Part shown: one piece after another, positions 1-8,761 of the stretch
Numbering within the stretch: the first letter of the stretch is position 1
How the letters are laid out: each line of letters begins with the position of its first letter
NCBI GenBank assembly: GCA_016217545.1
Contig: JACRHT010000017.1
Location: 372,001-436,000 of the forward strand
Direction of reading: 5' to 3'
DNA: 64,000 nucleotides
DNA from: Opitutia bacterium
GTDB taxonomy: Bacteria > Verrucomicrobiota > Verrucomicrobiia > Opitutales > Opitutaceae
The notes under the pieces: generated by a model
The model's database searches: none
What the model was told of the DNA's origin: nothing
Seen by the model: the letters and a program-made list of their open reading frames with translations, nothing else
Program-made: the position numbers and the translations under genes

Positions 1-596
1 GCCGCTCCGAGGCAAAGGATGGTGGGACGGTAGCTCAGCTGTTCGCGCAGGTAACAGCCCAGCCGCTCCTGCACCCCGCCACCAATGCCGAGGTAGACCA
101 GCGCCGGCCGCCGCGCTTCCAAATGTGCGCGCAGGCGCTCGTCGACGAGCTCACCCTCGCCATACCACGGCGCCACATAGAAGTCCTCCTCGGCCGTCGG
201 CACCCCCATCGTTTCCAGCCACGCCCGAGCGCGCGCGGCATCGCCCACGCTCGGCATCACCCAACAGGCCGCGCCCGGCTTGCGCATTTCCGGTCGCTCG
301 AACCATCGGCGCAGGAATTTCAGCCCCGAATGCCGCGGCAACCTTTGGCCGGTGCGCAGCTGCCACATCGTGACCAAAAGCCCCGAGTCGGTGAGCACGA
401 GATCGCTCCTGGTCAGTGCCCGCCGATACGAGGGCGAGCGCACGAGATCCTCCGCCATGCCGATACCCGACGGCGCCGTGAGCAAACCGCCTTCCGCGAT
501 GAACTCCACCGCCTCCTCAAGCGAGCCGGCAAAAAAATCCACGCCCAGCACGCGCACGCGCCGCAAGTCCGGGCCCGTTCGCTCTCTAGCGATCAT
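1..596 (-). CDS. WecG/TagA/CpsF family (GT26) glycosyltransferase, partial
   Basis: The gene runs off the left edge, so only its first 198 residues are here. GT26 enzymes add a sugar (ManNAc-type or glucose) to a lipid-linked acceptor at the inner face of the membrane. Family features seen are VLGVDFF near residues 16-22, TAPSGIGMAEDL at 40-51, SDLVLTDSGLL at 64-74 with the expected Asp at D70, and the late GIGGGVQE motif at 170-177. The usual Asn of the TPN-like motif is replaced by PSG. The ATG overlaps the stop of the upstream GT2 gene by 11 bases and has a strong Shine-Dalgarno (AAGGAGG, 6-base spacing), so the pair is translationally coupled. The family call is sound; the acceptor is unknown. 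Confidence 0.85.
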   Translation of the reverse strand, partial: MIARERTGPDLRRVRVLGVDFFAGSLEEAVEFIAEGGLLTAPSGIGMAEDLVRSPSYRRALTRSDLVLTDSGLLVTMWQLRTGQRLPRHSGLKFLRRWFERPEMRKPGAACWVMPSVGDAARARAWLETMGVPTAEEDFYVAPWYGEGELVDERLRAHLEARRPALVYLGIGGGVQERLGCYLREQLSYRPTILCLGA

Positions 597-1461
597 GCGC
601 CGCCTCCTTCGCGTTTCCACGGCGCAGTTCCTCGGTCTTGGTCACCGCGAGAAATTCGTAGAACCCATGCAGCCGGGCGAAGTAGTAACCTTCGCGACCG
701 TCGAGAAATCCCCGCTGCCAGAAATAAACATAGGCGAACCGCAGCCAGGGCCGCAGCGGCAAACGCCGCACCCAGTGCTTCACGCGCCTCCGCCAGCCAA
801 CCTCGGCCAGCTGCAACTCCGCCGCGCCGCTGCCGCGCTCGCACGCCACGCGCGCTTCCCAGTTCGAGTAGCGATTGTGCTTCTCGACGAACGCCGCGAT
901 CGACGGGAAGGCATAGTGATCCATCTCACAGCGCAGCCGCGCCGTGCGCCCGCGCACGACGACGTGTTCGTGCACCTCGTTGTCCCCGCTCTCGGTCGCC
1001 GCGCCGGTGATCTTCTCGTAACGACCGAGCGCGTGGCGGAACAGCCGGAGATTCCAGTTCGGATAGTAGGCGTGCCGCAGCCAGCGCCCCATGAAACGAA
1101 AGCGGCGGTTGATCCAATATCCCGCCACGTCCGAAACGGGCGCCGACACGATCGCGCGGAATTCCTCCTCCGCCCCGGGCGGCAGCACCTCGTCCGCATC
1201 GAGGATGAAAACCCACTCGTGCGCGAACGGCAGATTCTCGAGCGCCCAGTTCTTTTTCTTGGGCCACGTGCCGTTGAAGGCGAACTGCACCACGCGCGCC
1301 CCGTGCCGCGTCGCGACCTCGGCCGTCGCGTCCGTGCTGTGCGAATCCACGACCCAAATCTCCGCCGCCCACGCGACGCTCGCGAGGCAGCGCGGCAGAT
1401 TTTCCGCCTCGTTGCGCACCGGCACGAGCACCGACACCGGAACTTTCCCCTGTCCGCTCAT
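586..1461 (-). CDS. Family 2 glycosyltransferase (WaaE/KdtX-like)
   Basis: A soluble GT-A glycosyltransferase of 291 residues. The N-terminus shows the family 2 pattern: VSVLVPVRNEAENL at residues 9-22, VVDSHSTD at 37-44 and the metal-binding FILDADE around 85-91. The C-terminal half has an aromatic, basic region typical of the LPS-core glucosyltransferase-like WaaE/KdtX group. I chose the ATG at 1461; a start at 1551 would add 30 residues without family similarity. It is transcribed with the overlapping GT26 gene downstream, and both probably assemble the repeat unit exported by the Wza/Wzz system at 3057-7070. The sugar specificity cannot be read from the sequence. Confidence 0.85.
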   Translation of the reverse strand: MSGQGKVPVSVLVPVRNEAENLPRCLASVAWAAEIWVVDSHSTDATAEVATRHGARVVQFAFNGTWPKKKNWALENLPFAHEWVFILDADEVLPPGAEEEFRAIVSAPVSDVAGYWINRRFRFMGRWLRHAYYPNWNLRLFRHALGRYEKITGAATESGDNEVHEHVVVRGRTARLRCEMDHYAFPSIAAFVEKHNRYSNWEARVACERGSGAAELQLAEVGWRRRVKHWVRRLPLRPWLRFAYVYFWQRGFLDGREGYYFARLHGFYEFLAVTKTEELRRGNAKEAAHDR

Positions 1462-1601
1462 TCGCGATCGCACGGATTCCTGCGCGCGCGACGGGCGGAC
1501 TTGGCGGGAGGCGACAGTGAGCGGCGGCGAATCATCGGCAATTCGCGGCACTTAACCCCGCACGCCCGCGCGATGGCAAGCCCCGCCACGGAGAATTTCG
1601 C

Positions 1602-3023
1602 TTGCCGGCATGGGAGGGTCGCCCGAGTCCTAGCGACGTCGTGTCCCCGCCCCGCTCCTCTCGCGCCGCGCCGTCCGAACCGCTCTCGCCGGCGGAAATG
1701 CTGCTCGTCGTGCAAACGCTGGGGTTGCTCGTGGCGGCTTCGTGGCTCGGCGGCGGCATGGCCCACAACGCCCTGCCGTGGATTCTCGCGCTCACGGCGC
1801 TGAGTCTTCCCCTCTGGTTCGCGCGTCGCGCGGAAGGAGTCGCGCTCGGATGCGGAGCGCTCGTCCCGGCCGTCCTCTGGCTCGCGCTCGTCGGCCTCGC
1901 CTGCCTCAACCCGAGCCACGAACTCCGTCCCGACGGCACCTGGCACGAGCGGGCCGGCTGGTGGCACTGGCTGCCCACCACGGTGGATCGAGCACATACG
2001 GTAACCGGAGCGCTGCCTTGGCTCGCCGCACTGCTCCAAGGCGCGGCGCTGTCCGGATTGCGTCCGCCCGCGCGCGCCGTGCGCCTGATCTGGGCCGGCG
2101 CGGCGTTGAACGGTTTCGCGCTCGCCACCGTGGGAGCCGGTTTTCACTTCCTCGGCGCAGACCGGATGCTCGGCGCCTTCGACGTCCCGGAGCCCACGTA
2201 TTTCTTCGCGACGTTCTACTACAAGAACCACTGGGCCGCCTACGGCGCGCTCGGCAGCATCGCCGGCGCCGCGCTGGCGTTGGCGCACTGGCCGGCCGCG
2301 CTCGCCGGGGAACCGGCCGCGCGCGGCCGCACGGTGTTCTTCGGCGGCATCGCGCTGGTGACGCTGTGCACTTTGCCGCTGCCCGGCTCGCGCGCGGGCC
2401 TGTTGCTCGCGGCGGCCATCGCCGGTGGCTTCGCGCTGCGGGCCGCCGTTCAGCTCGGGCAAGGCCGCGGGCGCAGCGGGCGGGTGTGGGGGGCGGCGGT
2501 GCTGTTGGCGATCTGCCTCCTGATCGCCGGCTTCATCGCGCGTTTCTACATCGAGCGCGGGCGCGCCGACTTCGCACGGACCGAGCGTCAGTTCGCCCAA
2601 CACGCGGCCGGCGGCATGCTCGATCTGCGGGTGGAAATCTCGCGCGACACGTGGCGGATGTTCCAAGCGCGACCATGGTTCGGCTGGGGCGTGGGTTGCT
2701 ACGAGATCGTCTTCCCGGTCTTCCAAGGGCCGTATCTGCGCGACGAAGGAGGGCGTCGCGTCGCCCGCGTCGAGTTCGCACACAACGACTGGCTTCACAT
2801 CCTGGCCGAAATGGGCGCGCTGGGTGCGGCGCTGCTGCTGGGCGCGGCGGGCGCGAGGCTGTGGCAGAGCTGGCGCCGGGCGGGTGGAGCCGGCCGCACC
2901 GCGCTCGGCGGCGCGGGGCTGTTGTTGCTCTACGCGTGGATCGATTTCCCCTTCCACAATCCCGCGGTGCTCCTGCTCTGGACGGTGCTTGTGGCAACCG
3001 CCGGCGGCCTCAGGCGTGGTTGA
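1602..3023 (+). CDS. O-antigen ligase/polymerase-like membrane protein (Wzy_C family)
   Basis: A polytopic inner-membrane protein of up to 473 residues with about ten or more hydrophobic segments. A large periplasmic loop carries the family-type region FQARPWFGWGVGCYEIVFP followed by a conserved-looking FAHNDWLHILAEMG stretch. Such proteins ligate or polymerise undecaprenyl-linked glycans in the periplasm. The start is uncertain. TTG at 1602 has a GGAG 8 bases upstream, while GTG at 1641 or ATG at 1698 (at the first membrane segment) would give 460 or 441 residues. It is the only plus-strand gene in the left export block and converges with the Wzz/BY-kinase gene 33 bases away. Polymerase and ligase cannot be told apart from sequence alone. 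Confidence 0.8.
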   Translation: MPAWEGRPSPSDVVSPPRSSRAAPSEPLSPAEMLLVVQTLGLLVAASWLGGGMAHNALPWILALTALSLPLWFARRAEGVALGCGALVPAVLWLALVGLACLNPSHELRPDGTWHERAGWWHWLPTTVDRAHTVTGALPWLAALLQGAALSGLRPPARAVRLIWAGAALNGFALATVGAGFHFLGADRMLGAFDVPEPTYFFATFYYKNHWAAYGALGSIAGAALALAHWPAALAGEPAARGRTVFFGGIALVTLCTLPLPGSRAGLLLAAAIAGGFALRAAVQLGQGRGRSGRVWGAAVLLAICLLIAGFIARFYIERGRADFARTERQFAQHAAGGMLDLRVEISRDTWRMFQARPWFGWGVGCYEIVFPVFQGPYLRDEGGRRVARVEFAHNDWLHILAEMGALGAALLLGAAGARLWQSWRRAGGAGRTALGGAGLLLLYAWIDFPFHNPAVLLLWTVLVATAGGLRRG

Positions 3024-3056
3024 AATCGCCCGGCTCGCCGCAACACGCGCGCGATC

Positions 3057-5249
3057 TCAGCCGTCCTTCGCCGGCTTGTGGGAGTAGGCTTTGCCGTAGC
3101 TCTTCGACTGGTGGTAGGCGTAGCCGTAGTAATACGTCGATCCGCCCAAGCCCGAAGGCATGGCATTGAGCACCACGCCGGGAGTCTCGATATCCGCCTG
3201 CCGGAAACGCTCCAGCACCCCGCGCACCGCCTGGCGCGTCGCGGTGTTGAAGCGGCAGACGAACAGGGCTTCGTGGCAGTGTTTCGCGAACGCGATGGCG
3301 TCGGGAAACACGCCCGCCGGCGGCGTATCGATGATGAGCACGTCGAAGTGGCGCTGGAGTTCCTCGAGCAAACGCGGCAGCGCTTCGCCGGAAAGCAATT
3401 CGGTGGTTTTCCGGCTGCTGCCTCCGGCGCGCAGGATGTGCAGGCCGGCCGCGACCTCGTGGATGCCGAGCGTCGGATCCTTGAGCACCTCGGGGCCGAT
3501 CGGGCGCGGCTGACCGAGCCAGGCGAGAATACCCGCGTTGTTGGGCAGCGAGAAATTCCGATGCTGCACGGGCCGCCGGAAATCGCCGTCGATGAGCAAC
3601 ACGCGCTGCCCGTGGGCGACGAAGAGTTGGGCAAGGTTGGCCGCGATGAAGCTCTTGCCTTCGCTCGGCAGCGTGCTCGTCACGAGGATCGTCTTCGGCG
3701 GATCGATCCGCGAGGAAAGCAACAGGTGGCTGTAGAGCGCGCGGAATTGTTCCGTGGCGGTCTCGTCGGCCTCTCCCCGAACCAGCTGCGCGCGATCACT
3801 GTCGGAGCCCTGGCGGACGGCGCCGATTTCCCCGAGGACTTCGGTATTCAGGAAATGCTCCACGTCCGCGACGCTGCGAATGCGTCCGAAGAACAGCTCC
3901 ATGGCGAACGGGTAGCCCACGAAAATCGCGAGGCCCAGGGCCAACGTCAGCAGCAGCGTCCGGCGCGGGTTGGGCGAGAAGGGAGCGGCGGGCGGCGTCG
4001 CGAACTCCGAAATTTTCACGTTCACGCCCGTCAACTGCGAGCTGATCGTGGCGTCGTTCAGGCGCGTGAGCATCTGCGTGTAAGTCGCGCGGTTCGACTC
4101 CGCGGAGCGCCGAAGCGTGTTGTATTCAACGCCGATCTGATCGAGGTGCAGCGACTCCTTTTCGGCCTCCGCGAGCTGATCGGTGAGCTGCTTTTCCTCC
4201 GTGCGGGCTTTGTCGACCTGATCGCGCAGGCTGGCGATCGCGAGCTTCACCCGTTCATCGCGGACTTTCTGGAGCGCATCGATTTCGCGGGCCAGTTCCT
4301 GCATCGCCGGGTGGCGGCGGCCGAAACGCTCGGCCATCACGGCGCGCTTGGCCTGCAGTTCCGCGAGGCGTTTCGCGATTTCGCCCAGGCTTTCGAAACC
4401 GGTGGCCGAGGCCATCTGCTCCGCGCTGGCGTCGCGCTTCAACAGGTCTTCCGCCTGCGCCAAACGCGCCTCGGCGGCGAGCCGGGCCACGCGGGCCGCC
4501 GTGTTGCTGGCGTTGAGGGTCTTGAGATTGTCGACCACGATGTTCTGGTTCGCCTCGAGGGAGACGAGGTGGAACCGCTGGCGATAGTCCTGCAGATCGC
4601 GCTCCGAGGCTTCGACTTTCTTGCGCAAGTCGTCCGCCTGTTCCTTCAGGAAGGCGAGCGCCGCATCGTTGCCCGCCGCGCTGCGATCAAAGACGAAACG
4701 GATGAACTGCTCGGCGTAACGGTTGGCCATCAACGCGGCCGCACGCGGATCGGTGTGCACGGCGCTCACGACGAGCAGCATCGTGTCAGGACGACGTTCC
4801 GAGGACACGGCGTGCCGAACCAGGCTCACGAGGTCGCGGCCCGCGCCGCTGGATTTCGCCGGGTTCTTCGAACCCTCGGCGGAGCCGGTGAGCAACTCGA
4901 CTTCCTCCGGCGTGAAGGAATTCGCCACGCGCTGCGCCAGCTCGATGCTCCGCAGCTGTTCGCGCCGAGTGGTGATTTGCATCTCGTCCATGGGCGAATC
5001 CTGCAACTGCCGCATTTCCTGGACGCGCGACGGACGCTCGAAGAACAGGGAGGCATCCGCCGAGTAGAGCTTGGGTTGGCTCAATTGCTGCCACGCGACG
5101 AACGAGCAGGCGACAACCGTCAGCGCCGCCGCGACCCAGAAGTGGGTGCGCAGCACGATCAGCAACTGCCGCAAATCGATCGAGCCCTGGCCGACGGGAG
5201 CGGGAGAGCTGGTTTTCTTGGCGGGTTTGGAAGAGTCGGAGCGTGCCAT
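3057..5249 (-). CDS. Wzz/GumC-type chain-length regulator fused to BY-kinase
   Basis: A polysaccharide co-polymerase of 730 residues with its tyrosine autokinase in the same chain. An N-terminal membrane segment (about 29-55) leads into a long periplasmic coiled-coil region (about 170-400) and a second membrane segment near 440. The cytoplasmic kinase has Walker A SEGKSF at about 529-534, Walker A' LLIDGDF at 551-557, Walker B VLIIDTPP at 637-644 and a tyrosine-rich tail (about 706-722). Cycles of tail phosphorylation control chain length and export in this family. The start at 5249, 11 bases after the stop of the Wza-type gene, fits a co-transcribed pair. I see no partner low-molecular-weight tyrosine phosphatase in the window. 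Confidence 0.93.
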   Translation of the reverse strand: MARSDSSKPAKKTSSPAPVGQGSIDLRQLLIVLRTHFWVAAALTVVACSFVAWQQLSQPKLYSADASLFFERPSRVQEMRQLQDSPMDEMQITTRREQLRSIELAQRVANSFTPEEVELLTGSAEGSKNPAKSSGAGRDLVSLVRHAVSSERRPDTMLLVVSAVHTDPRAAALMANRYAEQFIRFVFDRSAAGNDAALAFLKEQADDLRKKVEASERDLQDYRQRFHLVSLEANQNIVVDNLKTLNASNTAARVARLAAEARLAQAEDLLKRDASAEQMASATGFESLGEIAKRLAELQAKRAVMAERFGRRHPAMQELAREIDALQKVRDERVKLAIASLRDQVDKARTEEKQLTDQLAEAEKESLHLDQIGVEYNTLRRSAESNRATYTQMLTRLNDATISSQLTGVNVKISEFATPPAAPFSPNPRRTLLLTLALGLAIFVGYPFAMELFFGRIRSVADVEHFLNTEVLGEIGAVRQGSDSDRAQLVRGEADETATEQFRALYSHLLLSSRIDPPKTILVTSTLPSEGKSFIAANLAQLFVAHGQRVLLIDGDFRRPVQHRNFSLPNNAGILAWLGQPRPIGPEVLKDPTLGIHEVAAGLHILRAGGSSRKTTELLSGEALPRLLEELQRHFDVLIIDTPPAGVFPDAIAFAKHCHEALFVCRFNTATRQAVRGVLERFRQADIETPGVVLNAMPSGLGGSTYYYGYAYHQSKSYGKAYSHKPAKDG

Positions 5250-5260
5250 CGGGGTCGGTC

Positions 5261-5851
5261 TCAAAAAACGCGCTCAGGCACGAACACGACGTCGCCCGGC
5301 TGCAGCTGGAACGGCTCGGCGCCACCGCGCCCGGAGAGCATTTTTTCCACATCGACGGTGAAGATCCGCTCGGCCCCACCCTCGTCCTTGCGCGTCACTC
5401 GCACGGCGTCGCTCTTGGCAATGCGCGTGAAACCGCCCGCCCCCGTGATGGCTTCGATGATGGGCATGCCGGCCGCCTCCGGGGACAGCGACAGCTTGCC
5501 CTGTTTGCCCACCTGGCCGAGGACCATGACCTCCTTCGGACTGTATTCGACGACGCTCACCACGACCTCGGGTCGGATGAAAATCTCCTCGGCGACGTAG
5601 CGGCGGCGGATCTCGGCCTGCGCCTGCGCGAGCGTCAACCCGACGACCTTCACTGGGCCGAGAAGCGGCACGGCGATCTCACCGGCACCGTCGACGCGAC
5701 GCTGGACCGATACGTCAGCCTCGCCTTGCACCGTGACTTGCACGAGGTCGCGCACAAACAGCCGATAGCTGCTCGTCGCCGCGGGCTCGGCCGCCTGCAA
5801 CAGGCCGCAGACTCCGAGCGAGGCAATAAGGACCAGCATGCTCCGCCGCAT
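5261..5851 (-). CDS. Wza/GumB-type polysaccharide export protein
   Basis: A periplasmic/outer-membrane export protein of about 196 residues. After a signal peptide (MRRSMLVLIASLGVCGLLQA) comes a Poly_export domain beginning YRLFVRDLVQVTV, where the family usually has YRLGPGD, and then an SLBB-like region (EVMVLGQVGKQGKLSL). The protein ends just after the typical LQPGDVVFVPERVF. It is short for Wza, as in the GumB/EpsE type, and relies on a partner, perhaps the neighbouring beta-barrel, to cross the outer membrane. An in-frame ATG at 5884 would add 11 residues. The signal peptide lacks a clear lipobox, although a Cys lies in its hydrophobic core. Confidence 0.88.
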   Translation of the reverse strand: MRRSMLVLIASLGVCGLLQAAEPAATSSYRLFVRDLVQVTVQGEADVSVQRRVDGAGEIAVPLLGPVKVVGLTLAQAQAEIRRRYVAEEIFIRPEVVVSVVEYSPKEVMVLGQVGKQGKLSLSPEAAGMPIIEAITGAGGFTRIAKSDAVRVTRKDEGGAERIFTVDVEKMLSGRGGAEPFQLQPGDVVFVPERVF

Positions 5852-5900
5852 GACGGAGCCCAAAGCGAACCAAGAGGAAACCATGCCGGTCGATTGGCAG

Positions 5901-5918
5901 CCGCGCGAAGCCGCGCGG
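5901..5918. repeat. GC-rich hairpin between the barrel and export genes
   Basis: A 7-base perfect inverted repeat, CCGCGCG with a 4-base loop and CGCGCGG, lies between the stop of the beta-barrel gene (5928) and the start of the export gene. No T-run follows on either strand, so it is more likely an mRNA-stabilising or attenuating structure than a complete terminator. Confidence 0.4.
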
Positions 5919-5927
5919 CGAGACAAA

Positions 5928-7070
5928 TCAGAAGCGATACGTGAAGCCGGCACCGATGTTGACTTGTTGGTAATCCGAAACCGCCAAAGTGGAGTTGTTG
6001 TCACGCAGACCCGCCGAAGCGTCGAAGGTGGCATTCTCCGAGAAGGCGTAGTTCAGGCGCACGCGCGCGCTCAGGCCATGGTCGTTGCGAGCACCGGCGC
6101 CACCGAAGGAGCTGTAGCGGGCACGCGTGTAACCAAGGCTGCCTTCCAGGTTGAGGCGCTCCGCCAGTTCCTGCGAGAGCACGAGGCCGGCATCGAAATT
6201 CTTCACCGATTGATCGGAGGCCGTCACGTTGAGGCCTTGGTTCACGCGGAGCGACCAGACGGTCTTCTGCGCCGCCGCCCAAGACAGACGGCTCGCGATA
6301 AAGAACGCGCTATCGTCACCGAAGTTCGACACCGCAAATTCACGCTGGACCACACCGAAATTCAGGTCGCCCGTGATCTTCGGCGCGAGTTCACCCTCGA
6401 AGCCGATCGTGTAGCGCTTGTCGTCGCCGCCGGCATTGCGGCGGTTGAAGGCGCGATTGGCCGTCCAAGACTCGCCCCAGGCAAAGCCCGCGTAGGTGCG
6501 CAGCTTGGGCGAATAGACGTAGACGGCGTCGACGCCGACCAAGTAGTTGGCCGTGTCGCTGAATCCGGCCGTCCGGTAGTCGCTCTTGGCGTAGTCAGCG
6601 GTCAGGCGCACACCCAACTTCTCCGTCGTGAGGTGTTCCCACTGGCCACCGAACGTGAGGTCGTTGGACTTCGCGCGGGTGTTCAGCGATTCGTTGGCCA
6701 TCGACGTGCGGCGGAAAGCGCCCGAGAGCTTCAGGTTCGTCTTGTCCGAGGGCACGTAACCGATGCGGCCGTCGATGCTGGGATCGAAGGAATTCTGGTC
6801 CGAATGATCGGCAAAGATCTGTCCGTTCGCCGAAACGCCGACATCCGTCGTCACTTCGCTGACGTCATGGATCATTCGCACGCCACCGTTCATCGAGTAG
6901 ATCCAGTCGCGCACTTCGCTCTGATTGACGAAAATGTTCGAGTCGTAATCGAGGCGCGCAGCCAAGGTGGTTACGACGCGGCTGCGACCGACTTCGGCGG
7001 CGGCAAGGCTGCTGGCGACGATCAAGTTCGCAGCAGCGAAAATGGCGAGGCGATGGATGATTTTGCTCAT
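5928..7070 (-). CDS. Outer-membrane beta-barrel protein of the export locus
   Basis: A 380-residue protein with a signal peptide (KIIHRLAIFAAANLIVASSLAAA, about 3-25) and alternating amphipathic beta strands to the end. It finishes in YRF, a C-terminal aromatic recognised by the BAM assembly machinery. It resembles the EpsL/BBP2-type barrels that accompany short Wza proteins in exopolysaccharide loci. It lies directly upstream of the Wza-type and Wzz/BY-kinase genes on the same strand, so a role as outer-membrane conduit is a reasonable inference. The ATG at 7070 is preferred over a TTG six bases earlier. No clear Shine-Dalgarno is visible. Confidence 0.75.
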   Translation of the reverse strand: MSKIIHRLAIFAAANLIVASSLAAAEVGRSRVVTTLAARLDYDSNIFVNQSEVRDWIYSMNGGVRMIHDVSEVTTDVGVSANGQIFADHSDQNSFDPSIDGRIGYVPSDKTNLKLSGAFRRTSMANESLNTRAKSNDLTFGGQWEHLTTEKLGVRLTADYAKSDYRTAGFSDTANYLVGVDAVYVYSPKLRTYAGFAWGESWTANRAFNRRNAGGDDKRYTIGFEGELAPKITGDLNFGVVQREFAVSNFGDDSAFFIASRLSWAAAQKTVWSLRVNQGLNVTASDQSVKNFDAGLVLSQELAERLNLEGSLGYTRARYSSFGGAGARNDHGLSARVRLNYAFSENATFDASAGLRDNNSTLAVSDYQQVNIGAGFTYRF

Positions 7071-7325
7071 GGTCAACAGGTGGAGGGTCGAGGTGGCACG
7101 ATTGGATGGGCCGGAAATCGGGCAACCCCAGACGGGGGGTCAAAACACCCTATGCGCTCATAATGTCGACAACAAAACCTTCTTTCCGCGCAGTCATACG
7201 TTGATTGCGCGGTTCGCTGAAATGCCAGGGTTGGGATTCGACGCCGGCACGAATTGCATGGAACGATTCGCTCGCCCTGCGTCGGCGGCACCTCAGGATG
7301 CCCCGCACCCGGCCTGTCACCCCGC

Positions 7326-8450
7326 ATGAATGTCACGCCCGAACAGCGTTTCCTCCTCCAACTCACGCGCGCAGCGCTGGGGAGGACGGAAGCGCACCTC
7401 GACCCGGTCGGCGTGTCGTGGCCCCGGTTCATCGCGGAAGTCGATCGCCACCGCCTAGCCCCTTTCCTCCAACGTCACGTGGCCCCTCTGATCTCCGCCC
7501 ACTGTCCGCCGCCCGTGGCGCAGCAGATCCACGCCGCCTCGGCGGAGACTACGCGGCGCTCACTCCAGCAAACCGGAGAACTGTTCCGCCTGCTCAAGCT
7601 CTTGGCCGACGCCAGCGTGCCCGCGTTTGCCGTGAAGGGCGTGGCCCTATCGCAGCAATTGCACGGATCGCTCGGTGGCCGTTTTGCCGGTGACGTCGAT
7701 CTCGTGGTCGCACCCGAACATGCGTTGCGCGCCGACGCCGTCCTCCAAGCGGCCGGCCTGCGCCGCACGCGGCCGGAGCAACAACTCACTCCACGCCAAA
7801 GCCGTGCCTTCATCGCATTGAAACCCGAATTCGAGTATCTCCGCCTCGACGGCCCGGGCGGCGCACTGCGCGTCGAATTGCTATGGCGACTCGAGGGCAT
7901 CGATGCCCTTGGGCCGCGGGCCAACGTGTCTCTCGGCGGCCGCGAAACCCGCACGCTCGCCCTCGAGGACCACGCGCTTTTCCTCCTGCAACACGGCGCG
8001 CGCCACGCATGGTTCCGACTCTTCTGGCTCGTGGACATCGTCCGGCTCCTCCAACGCCCGGAACTCGATTGGAGCGCACTGCATGCACGCGCACGCGCCG
8101 CCGGATCCGACCGCGCCCTGCGCCAAGGCGTGGCACTCGCGGCAGAACTTCTCGGCGCGCCGCTCCCGCCCGCCCTCGCCCACATTTCCGCCGATGCCTC
8201 GCTGCTGGCCGAGGCACGCCGCCAGCTTGGGCGCGCTCCCGTCGCGAACGAGACCGCCCTCGAGTGGGCGCGACAACTCCACTACCGCACCGGCCTCGCT
8301 CGCGGCCTCACCACGAAATGGCGCGTGCTCGCGCCCCACGTGTTCTCCCCCGCCAGCTGGCAAATGTGGCAACTGCCCGACCGCTGGTTCTGGCTCTACT
8401 ATCCCGCGACGCCTTTCCTCTGGCTGTGGCGCTACGTGCGCCGGAGCTGA
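7326..8450 (+). CDS. Nucleotidyltransferase family protein (NTP_transf_5-like)
   Basis: A 374-residue soluble protein with the nucleotidyltransferase-fold signature of the PF14907 group: VKGVALSQQL (103-112) followed by GRFAGDVDLVV (118-128), whose two Asp residues (D123, D125) are the expected metal ligands. A helical C-terminal half follows, ending in an aromatic, basic segment. The substrate of this family is not established, although members often sit in polysaccharide and peptide-modification clusters. ATG 7326 begins the recognisable protein; upstream in-frame codons lack similarity. It is divergent from the beta-barrel gene and heads an accessory stretch containing two sulfotransferases. 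Confidence 0.8.
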   Translation: MNVTPEQRFLLQLTRAALGRTEAHLDPVGVSWPRFIAEVDRHRLAPFLQRHVAPLISAHCPPPVAQQIHAASAETTRRSLQQTGELFRLLKLLADASVPAFAVKGVALSQQLHGSLGGRFAGDVDLVVAPEHALRADAVLQAAGLRRTRPEQQLTPRQSRAFIALKPEFEYLRLDGPGGALRVELLWRLEGIDALGPRANVSLGGRETRTLALEDHALFLLQHGARHAWFRLFWLVDIVRLLQRPELDWSALHARARAAGSDRALRQGVALAAELLGAPLPPALAHISADASLLAEARRQLGRAPVANETALEWARQLHYRTGLARGLTTKWRVLAPHVFSPASWQMWQLPDRWFWLYYPATPFLWLWRYVRRS

Positions 8451-8761
8451 CAGCGAGCGAACCGGAAATTTCGCCGCGCTTCCCGACGCGCGAGCCAAGC
8501 CCGAAGCGCCGCGTTATTTCTGTCGCGATAGCCGAGCGAGCCATCCCATGCTGCGATGAAACCGCCGCCCCACTCCACCGTGAACCTGTTGCGCCGTCTC
8601 CGCCACTCGCGCTCGCTCGTCTCCGCAAGACAGCACGAGGCTCTCGCCCGCATCGGTGAGCGCGCGCGCATTCCGCGCCGGCAGGAGCGCCGCGCGGACC
8701 GAGCTTCGACCCGCACCGCACACCGCGCGCCGGTGACGATCTACTTCGCGCAACTCGGCCC
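8451..8761. other. 311-base interval without a convincing gene
   Basis: No frame gives a protein with recognisable features. The only open frame joined to the next gene (ATG 8556, stop overlapping ATG 8762) is 69 residues and very arginine-rich, like a random translation of GC-rich DNA. No terminator, promoter pair or strong repeat was found. It may hold the leader of the sulfotransferase gene or a decayed gene. Confidence 0.5.

Noticed and set aside
3078-5600. An 840-codon plus-strand frame opposite the Wzz/BY-kinase gene
   Set aside because: Antisense to a protein with complete Walker motifs; the translation has no recognisable domains.
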